From: an uncultured Bacilli bacterium
GTDB taxonomy: Bacteria; Bacillota_I; Bacilli_A; RF39; UBA660
Direction: 5' to 3'
Assembly (NCBI GenBank): GCA_947629395.1
Contig: CANRDQ010000009.1
Location: forward strand, 1 to 38,579
Length of the DNA stretch: 38,579 nucleotides
Shown piece after piece: positions 8,555 to 16,173 of the stretch. A model generated the notes under the pieces. That model saw nothing but the letters and a program-made list of their open reading frames with translations. It searched no databases and was not told where the DNA came from. Made by a program: the position numbers and the translations under genes. The stretch's first letter is position 1. Each line of letters opens with the position of its first letter.

Positions 8555-9958
8555 TTACATTTTTACAACTCTTAGGAAGTTTGTATGAGAAGCTTCTCCT
8601 AGTGGTAATCCTGCTGCCACTACAAAACCGAAGTGTTCTTTTCCTAATACTTCTTGTACTTTTTCTGCTGATACTTTAATTAAGTCATCTTCATCTTTAA
8701 ATAATGGGGCAACTGTTGCAGTAACTCCATAGTTAAGTGAAAGTTGTCTTGCAACTTCTTCAGTAGTACAAATAGCAACAATTTGTTTAGATGGTTTACT
8801 ACTACTAATATTTTTAGCTGTATATCCACTAATTGTTGTAGCAACAATAGCATCAATATCAGAGAACTTGCAAAGGTTTAGAACACCATCTGCAATTGCA
8901 TGTGTAACATTTTTTTGACCTTTAAATTCATATTTAATAACATATTGATCATTTTGTTCTGCTTTTTCGCATATACTAGCCATAAATTTAACAGCATCAA
9001 TTGGGTGTTTACCAATAGTAGTTTCACCACTTAACATTACAGCATCTGCCCCATCAAATACAGCATTAGCAATATCACTAACTTCTGCACGTGTAGGACG
9101 AGCTGATGTATACATTGAAGCAAGCATTTCAGTTGCAACGATACATACTTTTCCTTGTTCACGACATTTTTTTATAATAGTTTTTTGATATATTGGTAAT
9201 TCTCCTATTTCGATTTCATCACCTAAATCTCCACGACCTACCATTATACCATCTGAAACCTCAATAATTCCATCAATATTGTCATACCCTGTTTGACTTT
9301 CTATTTTAGAAATAATTTGTATATCTTCACGGTTATGTTCTTTTAATAATTTATTAACTTCTAATACATCATCTTTTTCTGATACGAAAGAAAGGGCTAA
9401 GAAATCTGCATCATGCTCACAGGCATAAATAATATCTTCTTTATCTTGTGGACTAATAAATGGAACACTTAATCTTACACCAGGAACAGTCACACTCTTC
9501 TTATTTCCTAATTTTCCACCATTTATGATTTTACAAGTAACTCCGTCTTCTTCGCAACTAATTACTTCTATTTTCATTAATCCATTTTCAAGTAAAACAA
9601 TATTTCCTTCTTGTAAATCATCTATAACCTTGGGATGGTTAACACTAAATTGTTCTTCTGTTCCTAACACTTCACTTTTAACAATTCTGATTGTTTGTCC
9701 TTCAACTAAATTGATTTCTCCATCTGTCATCATTCCACAACGGAATTCAGGACCTTTAGTATCATATAAAATTCCAATATGTTGTCCAGTTAATTTACGA
9801 ACTTCTTTAACTGTTGCAACAACATTTACTTTTTCTTCTAAAGTAGCATGTGAACAATTAATTCTTGCTACATTCATTCCATTTTCAACTAATTCTTTCA
9901 TTACATCTACTTTACAAGTAGCTGGACCAATACTACAAACTATTTTTGTTTTTTTCAT
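8555..9958 (-). CDS. pyk: Pyruvate kinase
   Basis: Converts phosphoenolpyruvate and ADP to pyruvate and ATP in the last step of glycolysis. The 467-aa length fits the compact form without the extra C-terminal PEP-utilizer-like domain found in bacilli. KTKIVCSIGPA opens the barrel, ARINCSHA and DTKGPEFR line the active site, ISKIESQTG carries the catalytic Lys, GIMVGRGDLGDEI is a metal and substrate loop, and ATEMLASM plus PTRAEVSDIANAVFDGADAVMLSGET complete the signature. AGGAGGAATT precedes the ATG. It has its own promoter at 9995-10023. Confidence 0.97.
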   Translation of the reverse strand: MKKTKIVCSIGPATCKVDVMKELVENGMNVARINCSHATLEEKVNVVATVKEVRKLTGQHIGILYDTKGPEFRCGMMTDGEINLVEGQTIRIVKSEVLGTEEQFSVNHPKVIDDLQEGNIVLLENGLMKIEVISCEEDGVTCKIINGGKLGNKKSVTVPGVRLSVPFISPQDKEDIIYACEHDADFLALSFVSEKDDVLEVNKLLKEHNREDIQIISKIESQTGYDNIDGIIEVSDGIMVGRGDLGDEIEIGELPIYQKTIIKKCREQGKVCIVATEMLASMYTSARPTRAEVSDIANAVFDGADAVMLSGETTIGKHPIDAVKFMASICEKAEQNDQYVIKYEFKGQKNVTHAIADGVLNLCKFSDIDAIVATTISGYTAKNISSSKPSKQIVAICTTEEVARQLSLNYGVTATVAPLFKDEDDLIKVSAEKVQEVLGKEHFGFVVAAGLPLGEASHTNFLRVVKM

Positions 9959-9994
9959 AATTCCAATTCCTCCTACATATTTCTATACATACAT

Positions 9995-10023
9995 ATAATA
10001 CATTTTATTTTTTATCTTAGCAA
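9995..10023 (-). promoter_or_regulatory. pyk promoter
   Basis: Minus-strand TTGCTA -35 (10018-10023), 17-bp spacer, TATTAT -10 (9995-10000). No clear terminator separates it from the ATP-grasp gene upstream, so read-through from the six-gene locus into pyk is possible. Confidence 0.6.
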
Positions 10024-10068
10024 GTATCTTTTTCACTTTTTTTTATTTTTGTTAATTTTTAAAGGAAT

Positions 10069-11361
10069 TTAGTTTATTTTTTCCATATCAAAATGAAATT
10101 TTTCTGCCAATTCATGAGTAAGTTTAATTGCATCTGAACGTGTATCACCTGTAACACTCATATGAGAATGGGACATAGTTTGGTGACTTTTCTTTATTAT
10201 ATCTCCTTTTTTTCTGTAAAGATATAATTTTATCATATTGGGATGATTAATTACATCTTGTAAATCCTCATAATGCATATCTATTATTTTACAGTCGCTG
10301 TCAATTAATGAATAGTACAAATAAGATGCAATAGGTTTCTGAACTTTATTCTTTTGGTAATGTGGCTCTTTACCAAGACAAATATCGAGTAAAGCATGCA
10401 TCATATTAACCCCAGTAGAATTAAGTACAGATTCAAATATTGGTCCTCCTCCCATTCTAGCACCAGTTTCAATTATATATAATTCATTGTTTTTAGTTAG
10501 TCTATATTCTGTATGAGTTAATCCGTAATTAATACCTAATGCTTTATTTGATTTTTTTGTTGTCTCAATTATATGTTGTTGAATATTTTGTGGAAAACTG
10601 GCAGGTGTACAAAAATATGCTTCTGGAAAAATATTAATTCCATCAAACATTTCTTTTTCATGAATTGCAATTACATCAGTATTTCCGTTAAAATTAATTG
10701 ATTCAACACTCATTTCAATACCATCAATATATTCTTCTATTAAAACAACTCTATCCCCATATTTTTTTACTGTTTCTTCATAAATACTATCTATACTATA
10801 TATATCAATTATTTCTTTTTTTAATTTATCAAAATTGTTTCTTAATTCTTCTTCATTATTTATTTTTAAAACACAGATACTTCCACCACCAATGATAGAT
10901 TTTATGATTACTGGATAACCTTGATTATTAGAAAATTCTAAAGCTTCCTCTAAGGTAGAAATTAGTTTATAATTAGCTACTTTTACACCAAATTTTTTAT
11001 AAGCATTTTTCATTTCATATTTATTTCTTGCTCTATAAGCTGTTTCTGTAGAAATATATGTTAATCCTAACTCTTTTGCGATTGCTGCAGCAGTTGGTAC
11101 TGCATGTTCAACTATTGATATAACACCATCGATATGAACCAGTTTATTTATTTCTTTAGCTTTTGCTACTGATTCTTCTATATTTCTAACATTAGCCTTA
11201 AAATACATATCACAATAATCCAGTTCCCATGATGGATCCTCCATTAATAATATAAAATTAATTCCATATTTTTTTAGTTCTTGAAAATGTTTTTTTCTAC
11301 TAGGATTAGATAAATTTACAACTAGTATATTTTTATATTCTTTATTTAATTTATTATTCAT
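10069..11361 (-). CDS. ATP-grasp carboxylate-amine ligase
   Basis: Predicted to activate a carboxylate as an acyl-phosphate with ATP and join it to an amine. The 430-aa protein has a preATP-grasp Rossmann-like N terminus (NILVVNLSNPSRKKHFQELK), the A-subdomain from about residue 115 (RARNKYEMKNAYKKFGV), the ATP loop with YPVIIKSIIGGGS near 170, VLIEEYIDGIEMSVES near 228, and metal ligands in YIIETGARMGGGP near 315. It resembles dipeptide or L-amino-acid ligases of the BacD/carnosine-synthase type rather than D-Ala ligase or PurK. It is the last gene of the six-gene locus, 56 bases after the aldolase gene, with GGAGG before the ATG. Substrates are unknown. Confidence 0.85.
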   Translation of the reverse strand: MNNKLNKEYKNILVVNLSNPSRKKHFQELKKYGINFILLMEDPSWELDYCDMYFKANVRNIEESVAKAKEINKLVHIDGVISIVEHAVPTAAAIAKELGLTYISTETAYRARNKYEMKNAYKKFGVKVANYKLISTLEEALEFSNNQGYPVIIKSIIGGGSICVLKINNEEELRNNFDKLKKEIIDIYSIDSIYEETVKKYGDRVVLIEEYIDGIEMSVESINFNGNTDVIAIHEKEMFDGINIFPEAYFCTPASFPQNIQQHIIETTKKSNKALGINYGLTHTEYRLTKNNELYIIETGARMGGGPIFESVLNSTGVNMMHALLDICLGKEPHYQKNKVQKPIASYLYYSLIDSDCKIIDMHYEDLQDVINHPNMIKLYLYRKKGDIIKKSHQTMSHSHMSVTGDTRSDAIKLTHELAEKFHFDMEKIN

Positions 11362-11417
11362 AATTTTCCTCCATACTTTTAACTTTTCTATTATATTTCA
11401 ACATCTATTTTTATAAA

Positions 11418-12467
11418 TTATTTATCAATACTATCTATTATTTCATTTATTATAGATGCTGCTTCAACAGTATCTTCTTCATTTACATTTAAACAAGTAA
11501 TTGCTCTAACTATATACTCCCCGTAAGGAAATAATAAAACACCCCTTTCTTTACATTTATCAACAAACTCCACAGCTTTAATATTCAAATTTTTTATGTC
11601 CATCATTACTATATTTGTTTCAGGTTTATTTACAATAATTTTATTTGTGTGTTTACTAACCATATTTGCTAATAATTTAGCATTATTATGATCTTCCTGC
11701 AACCTTTCTACGTTATGTGTTACTGCATAATAAGCTGCTGCCGCCATAAAACCACTTTGATGCAAATGACCACCATACCATCTTCTATACTTTCTAGCTT
11801 TTTCCATAGTTTTTTTATCACCCATAATAATTGAACCAAATGGTCCACCTAATCCCTTAGAAAATGACATAGTTATTGTATCAGCGTATTGAGCGTATTC
11901 ACTTGGTTTTAATCCTGTAGCAATACATGCATTCATAATTCTTTCTCCATCAATATGAACTTTAATTCCTTTTTCTTTACAAAATTCATAATCTTCTCTT
12001 AATACCTCAATCGGAAACACCTTTCCACCATGAGTATTAATTGTATTCTCTAAAGATAAAAGTTTAGTTTTAGTAAATGTGTTGTCATGCATTCTACTAT
12101 TTAATCTTTCTTTTATATCTTTAACTCTAATGATTCCATCTTTTGTTTTAGTAATGTTTAGTATAACTTTACCTAAATCTATAGACTGTGCTCCTTGAAA
12201 ATAGTTTATATGGTAGCTTTCATCTATAATTACTTCATCACCAGACTCTGTCCAACATCTAAGAGCAACTTGATCACTCATCGTACCAGAACACATAAAT
12301 ACTGCTGCTTCTTTATTAAATAATTTAGCACAATACTCCTCTAACTTATTTGTAGCTATATCTTCTCCATATCCTTGATCACCAATTTCTGCCTCATATA
12401 TTGCTTTTCTCATTTCCTTAGTAGGTAATGTACAAGTATCACTTCTAAAATCATATTTTTTTTCCAT
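11418..12467 (-). CDS. PLP-dependent threonine aldolase-like enzyme
   Basis: Fold-type I PLP enzyme of the beta-eliminating lyase/L-threonine aldolase family, which usually splits beta-hydroxy amino acids into glycine and an aldehyde. Counting from the chosen start (349 aa): YDFRSDTCTLPT at the N terminus, CSGTMSDQVAL near 60 for phosphate binding, the stacking His in DESYHINYF (86), the Asp in HIDGERIMNA (173), and the PLP Lys in TMSFSKGLGG (204). All key residues are present. The start is the ATG at 12467 because GGAGG lies just upstream. Longer starts would overlap the preceding gene. That GGAGG is made by the Gly-Gly codons of the upstream carrier. In this operon it may supply or shape an amino-acid building block. 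Confidence 0.88.
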   Translation of the reverse strand: MEKKYDFRSDTCTLPTKEMRKAIYEAEIGDQGYGEDIATNKLEEYCAKLFNKEAAVFMCSGTMSDQVALRCWTESGDEVIIDESYHINYFQGAQSIDLGKVILNITKTKDGIIRVKDIKERLNSRMHDNTFTKTKLLSLENTINTHGGKVFPIEVLREDYEFCKEKGIKVHIDGERIMNACIATGLKPSEYAQYADTITMSFSKGLGGPFGSIIMGDKKTMEKARKYRRWYGGHLHQSGFMAAAAYYAVTHNVERLQEDHNNAKLLANMVSKHTNKIIVNKPETNIVMMDIKNLNIKAVEFVDKCKERGVLLFPYGEYIVRAITCLNVNEEDTVEAASIINEIIDSIDK

Positions 12468-12468
12468 T

Positions 12469-12717
12469 TTAACCTCCATAAATTTTTGGACAAATTGTAA
12501 ATACACATTCTTTATCCACTATTAAATTTAAATCATCAATATTCTTTCCATCACATATTATAAGAATTTCAGATAAATCTATTTGTTCTAATTTATCTTT
12601 TGCAAAATTATTTTGAATAATGTTCTTTAATGTAGAATTTTCTTTTACTTCAAAAATTTCAAAATCTTTTTCCATAATTTTTTTTATTTTCAAAAAATAA
12701 TTAAATCTAACTTTCAT
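12469..12717 (-). CDS. ThiS/MoaD/CysO-like ubiquitin-fold carrier ending in Gly-Gly
   Basis: Small 82-aa beta-grasp protein: a beta hairpin at the N terminus (MKVRFNYFLK), a helix around ENSTLKNIIQNNF, late strands (EILIICDGK, KECVFTICPK) and the terminal YGG. A C-terminal Gly-Gly is the site adenylated by E1-like enzymes and then thiocarboxylated or conjugated in this family. The neighbouring E1-like and JAB-like genes fit this. No molybdopterin or thiamine genes are nearby, so a dedicated carrier is more likely than MoaD or ThiS proper. The start overlaps the JAB gene by 11 bp, with GGAGG nine bases upstream. Confidence 0.85.
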   Translation of the reverse strand: MKVRFNYFLKIKKIMEKDFEIFEVKENSTLKNIIQNNFAKDKLEQIDLSEILIICDGKNIDDLNLIVDKECVFTICPKIYGG

Positions 12718-13261
12718 TACTATTTTCCTCCTCTAAAACAAAAATTTTATATTCGTTATCAATATTAGATTCATAAAAAGCCCTTATACCTTGTTTTTCT
12801 TCTGTTATATGTACAATAAAATTTACTAACTCACTACCTATATTAAGTTCTCTATCTAATTTAGTTGGCAACTCTTTTGGAAAAATACCTTTCCAAGATA
12901 AATAACTATGCATATGATAAGTTCCTAAAAAAATCTCTTGGGATTCCAAAGTAGTTAAAATTATACTTAGTTCAATGGGATCTATTGACCATGCCCTCTC
13001 TGACACTTCCAATCCACCAGGAATAGCATATTTTTCAATGTAAGAATTCATTTTTTTTGAAGTTTCACAATCATATCTAAAATTCTTTTTTAAATTAACT
13101 ATTCTTGTAACAATATAATTATTATCATCTAATTTCTCTCCAACTACTATACCGAATGCTTGTCTTTCTTTAGTCTCATCGCTTAAGTAATTTCCTTTTA
13201 ACTTTCTTATACAATGATTCATAATATTATTATAATCATCTTTTTTTATGTATATATTCAT
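12707..13261 (-). CDS. JAB/MPN-like metalloprotease domain protein, atypical motif
   Basis: Predicted JAB (Mov34/MPN) protein of 184 aa. In related systems these remove the C terminus of, or release product from, ubiquitin-like carriers, as Mec does for CysO-cysteine. The HxH pair is visible in LGTYHMHSY (about residues 116 and 118). The usual Asp ten residues later is absent; a P-T-K-L-D stretch with Asp appears about eight residues further on. The conserved Glu ahead of the first strand seems to be Gln in RQAFGIVVG, with a Glu two residues earlier. It may be a divergent active enzyme or a binding relic. The ATG at 13261 is preferred over an upstream GTG because AGGTGG precedes it. Confidence 0.7.
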   Translation of the reverse strand: MNIYIKKDDYNNIMNHCIRKLKGNYLSDETKERQAFGIVVGEKLDDNNYIVTRIVNLKKNFRYDCETSKKMNSYIEKYAIPGGLEVSERAWSIDPIELSIILTTLESQEIFLGTYHMHSYLSWKGIFPKELPTKLDRELNIGSELVNFIVHITEEKQGIRAFYESNIDNEYKIFVLEEENSNES

Positions 13262-13270
13262 AATAACCAC

Positions 13271-14014
13271 CTATTTACTACAATAGCATTCATCATTTTT
13301 TTGTATTGGAATAACAGATGTACAAAAGTCACTTCCATCCACTACAATCATTTTATTTTCTGCAATTTTTCCTATATTTAGTATTATTTTTGCCACTTCC
13401 AAAGCTTGCATACTTGAAATAATTCCAACCATTGCTCCAAAAACACCAACTATTTTTTTACTATCATCCATTTTCTTTAATTTTTCATAATCACCCATCA
13501 AACACTCATAACAAGACGAATTATTTATATAAGTCATAATAAAACCATTAAATTCGTTGACTCCTCCAAAAACACAAGGTTTATTATTATCAATACATGC
13601 CCTATTAATTATTCCTCTAGTATTATAATTATCAGTACAGTCAACTACAATATCATATTTGTTAATAATATCTTTTACATTTTTTTGCTGTAACATAAAT
13701 TCATATTCATCTACTATTAATTTGTGATTAATACATTTTAATTTTTTTACTCCTGATTTAATTTTGCTAAAATTCACATCATTTTCATCATATAATATTT
13801 GTCTTTGTAAATTGCTTATATCAACTTCATCGCTATCAATTATTCCTAAATGTCCAATTCCCATTCTTGTTAAATACATTGCTACTCCAGTTCCTAAACC
13901 TCCAAAACCAACTATCAATACTTTTGAATTTATTAATTTTTCTTGTCCTATTTCACCAATACTATCTAATATTATGTGGCGACTATAACGTTTCTTTTCA
14001 ATATTATCCAACAT
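13271..14014 (-). CDS. E1-like ThiF/MoeB adenylating enzyme
   Basis: Adenylates the C-terminal glycine of a ubiquitin-like carrier using ATP. The 247-aa protein begins with the typical KRYSRHIILDSIGEIGQEKL, then the nucleotide loop VLIVGFGGLGTG, the Asp and Arg region IIDSDEVDISNLQRQ, and VDCTDNYNTRGIIN. Paired cysteines in CYEC (about residue 165) and CYC at the C terminus match the structural zinc site of MoeB/ThiF. There is no rhodanese domain, so any sulfur donor must be separate. The ATG at 14014 follows AAGGAG; the ATG five codons earlier is itself part of that site. The JAB gene follows at once. Confidence 0.92.
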   Translation of the reverse strand: MLDNIEKKRYSRHIILDSIGEIGQEKLINSKVLIVGFGGLGTGVAMYLTRMGIGHLGIIDSDEVDISNLQRQILYDENDVNFSKIKSGVKKLKCINHKLIVDEYEFMLQQKNVKDIINKYDIVVDCTDNYNTRGIINRACIDNNKPCVFGGVNEFNGFIMTYINNSSCYECLMGDYEKLKKMDDSKKIVGVFGAMVGIISSMQALEVAKIILNIGKIAENKMIVVDGSDFCTSVIPIQKNDECYCSK

Positions 14015-14070
14015 AATTACTCCTTCCATAACTAATATTGCATTTTAACATTCAAAAAACTAATACTTTT

Positions 14071-15939
14071 TTAAACATCTTTTTCTATAATTATTTTATC
14101 CACAACAACTTTTGATTTTATTAATTCATAAAAATGATTATCTTCTTTTAATAGTTTATCGTTTTTTATATATCTATTTTTATAACTATTTTTTACACTA
14201 TTATTTTCAAATAATAAATCTAACAGCAATTCAAGTTTTTCATAATCATCAATACCCTTTTTAAGTTTTTCAAAAATTTTTAATTTTCTTTTTTCTTCAA
14301 AAGTTTGTTGTGAATTGTCTTTTTCAATAATTTTTGCTAAATGTTGTGAAACCCTGATTATACTACCAAATAAATTAATATTATCAATCCATATATTTGG
14401 ATTGATAGTTCCATTAGGTCCACGAAATTCAAATGTACCTGACTTTTTTGAATCTAAATTCATAAAATTTAGCGATTTTCCTCTAGTTCCTTGAAATTCA
14501 ATAAGAGTTTCTTTTAGTTTCTTAATGCTTAATTTGCTATTTATTTTCAACCTTTTATTATTTATTTCATCCTCTAATTTTTTAGAAATAGGACTTGCAT
14601 ATTCAATTCCTCTAGGTATGCTTCCCTCCTCATTCACTATTAGATATATTATATATTCACAATTCCCATATATTTCTAAAAAAATTAAATATGCTTTTGG
14701 TGTTTTTAAATAGTCTGAGCCTATGTGCACATGACCACCACAACTATTATTAACATGTTGTCCTAATTTGTCCAACAGAAAAGTTATCATTCTTATTTCT
14801 TTTGTTGTATTGTAGTTTGACCCTCCTAATACTGGTGATATTATTTCTATTTGGCTCTCTCCACTAATTTCCGAAGTTACAGTATCATCTGTTTTTACAT
14901 TCCAAACTCCACTATTTCCAACTAGTAGACCTTTAATCTTATCTGCATATAAACCAACACACTCTATCTCAATTCCAAAAGTTATACTTTCTGGTAAATT
15001 AATCTCAGTACACCCCTGTAAATATGACAAGTTACTTTCTATAAATTCAGGATTATTTGTTGATATTATCAATGCTTTCATATCATCATTATCAAAAGTT
15101 AATTTATTTTTAATATAACCTTTAATAAATTCTTCGTTATTGGTAGTAACAATCATTTTTAACAAATCTGAAGAGGTTAATTTATAGTTATTTCTTCTTT
15201 GTATATATTCCTTTATACTTTTCAAATCAGATGAATATATCATCAAGTTTGCTAACTCAGAAGAAGAAAGCTTGTAATATTTAGCATTCTCTATACATTT
15301 TTTTATAAATTCTTCATCTTTTGTATTCTTAATTAATTCCACTATATCATTAGCATTAAGTCCCAACAATCGCCAATTATCTATACACTTTTTTATATAT
15401 TCAACATCGTTTGAGAACTTTATTATATTTGTTACTATGTAAGAACACAAGCCAAAGCTTCTACTGTCTTCAACACACTTTTTTATATAATCATTATCTT
15501 TAGTAGATAATATTAGCTCTGTTATATAAATTGAATCCATCTTATACCTTGAATTTTGTTTTATACATTCTTTTATATATTTAATATCCTTAGTTGCTTT
15601 AATTAGTTTCGATATATGAAAAGAAGCTAATCTTAATTCTTCTCGATTCTCTATACACTTTTTTATATAAGGTACATCCTGAGTTGAAATTATCATTTTT
15701 GTAATGCAGTAAGAACCTAAAACCAATTTTTCTCTTTCATTTACACACTCTTTTATAAAATCATTGTTTTTAGTTTCTATTATAAAATTCGTTAAAGCAT
15801 CAGCACTAACTCCATACTTTTTTATCTCTTTTATTATTAATTTTATATTTTTAGAATTATCAGAAACACTTAAATGTAATTTTAGATTTTTATTTTTTCC
15901 TTCCAAAAGTGCAGTGTCCCTATACTTATTTTTTAACAT
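14071..15939 (-). CDS. Amidoligase with nine N-terminal 30-residue repeats (622 aa)
   Basis: Two-part protein. Residues about 31-300 are tandem repeats of exactly 30 residues (nine units, the first and last degenerate) with the pattern YIKKCIEN, then LxSxxIxxLI, then TKD; each is probably a helical hairpin for binding a protein or peptide. Residues about 318-560 match the COOH.NH2 (Amidoligase_2) family of the glutamine-synthetase fold: FGIEIEC (321), EIISPVL (365), CGGHVHIG (400) and TFEFRGPNGT (502), the metal and ATP-binding blocks. The family joins carboxylates to amines with ATP. It is first in the six-gene locus. The nearest Shine-Dalgarno sequence, GGAGG, is about 23 bases from the only usable ATG, which is unusually far, and an in-frame stop directly precedes that ATG. 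Confidence 0.88.
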   Translation of the reverse strand: MLKNKYRDTALLEGKNKNLKLHLSVSDNSKNIKLIIKEIKKYGVSADALTNFIIETKNNDFIKECVNEREKLVLGSYCITKMIISTQDVPYIKKCIENREELRLASFHISKLIKATKDIKYIKECIKQNSRYKMDSIYITELILSTKDNDYIKKCVEDSRSFGLCSYIVTNIIKFSNDVEYIKKCIDNWRLLGLNANDIVELIKNTKDEEFIKKCIENAKYYKLSSSELANLMIYSSDLKSIKEYIQRRNNYKLTSSDLLKMIVTTNNEEFIKGYIKNKLTFDNDDMKALIISTNNPEFIESNLSYLQGCTEINLPESITFGIEIECVGLYADKIKGLLVGNSGVWNVKTDDTVTSEISGESQIEIISPVLGGSNYNTTKEIRMITFLLDKLGQHVNNSCGGHVHIGSDYLKTPKAYLIFLEIYGNCEYIIYLIVNEEGSIPRGIEYASPISKKLEDEINNKRLKINSKLSIKKLKETLIEFQGTRGKSLNFMNLDSKKSGTFEFRGPNGTINPNIWIDNINLFGSIIRVSQHLAKIIEKDNSQQTFEEKRKLKIFEKLKKGIDDYEKLELLLDLLFENNSVKNSYKNRYIKNDKLLKEDNHFYELIKSKVVVDKIIIEKDV

Positions 15940-15979
15940 TTATTATCTAGTTTTTTCTTTTTCCTCCTTTTAAAATTAA

Positions 15980-16011
15980 ATTATATTATATATATATATA
16001 TATAAAGTCAA
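15980..16011 (-). promoter_or_regulatory. Promoter with (TA)9 spacer, upstream of the amidoligase operon
   Basis: Minus-strand TTGACT -35 (16006-16011). Downstream lies TATAATATAAT, giving TATAAT at 15985-15990 (spacer 15) or 15980-15985 (spacer 20), and TAATAT at 15983-15988 (spacer 17). The spacer is a TA dinucleotide run (15987-16004). Gain or loss of one TA unit would move the spacing between poor and optimal. Confidence 0.65.
15987..16004. repeat. (TA)9 dinucleotide tract
   Basis: Nine uninterrupted TA units, the longest dinucleotide repeat I noticed in the window, placed between -35 and -10 of the amidoligase promoter. Such tracts can change length by slipped-strand mispairing. Confidence 0.85.
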
Positions 16012-16070
16012 GGAAAAATTGAGTTTTTTACTTTAAAATTATCTTATTTTTTTAAATAAGTATTTCTATG

Positions 16071-16105
16071 TAAAAAAAATAGTTAATACAAAAAGTATTA
16101 ACTAT
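16071..16105 (-). terminator. Terminator after mutM
   Basis: On the minus strand an 11-bp perfect stem (ATAGTTAATAC and its complement, 16079-16105) with a five-base loop is followed by a run of eight T. It insulates the amidoligase promoter from mutM transcription. Confidence 0.85.
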
Positions 16106-16173
16106 CTATTAAGTGTTATCTATTTTCATCTACACACAAGAACAATGAATCACAACAATTATTATTAACTACA

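Noticed and set aside
9525..9998. Long open frame opposite pyk
   Set aside because: It lies antisense to a clearly conserved gene, has no ribosome site and a composition typical of a reverse-strand shadow.
10024..10068. Terminator between the ATP-grasp gene and pyk
   Set aside because: Only A- and T-rich tracts without a convincing stem; read-through cannot be excluded.
12469..14014. Assignment of the E1 and carrier as MoeB/MoaD or ThiF/ThiS
   Set aside because: No molybdopterin or thiamine genes nearby, and the aldolase, JAB-like, amidoligase and ATP-grasp neighbours fit a dedicated pathway better.
15040..15849. Regular 90-bp periodicity considered as a CRISPR-like or satellite array
   Set aside because: It is an intact reading frame with amino-acid rather than nucleotide conservation; no short direct repeats with unique spacers.
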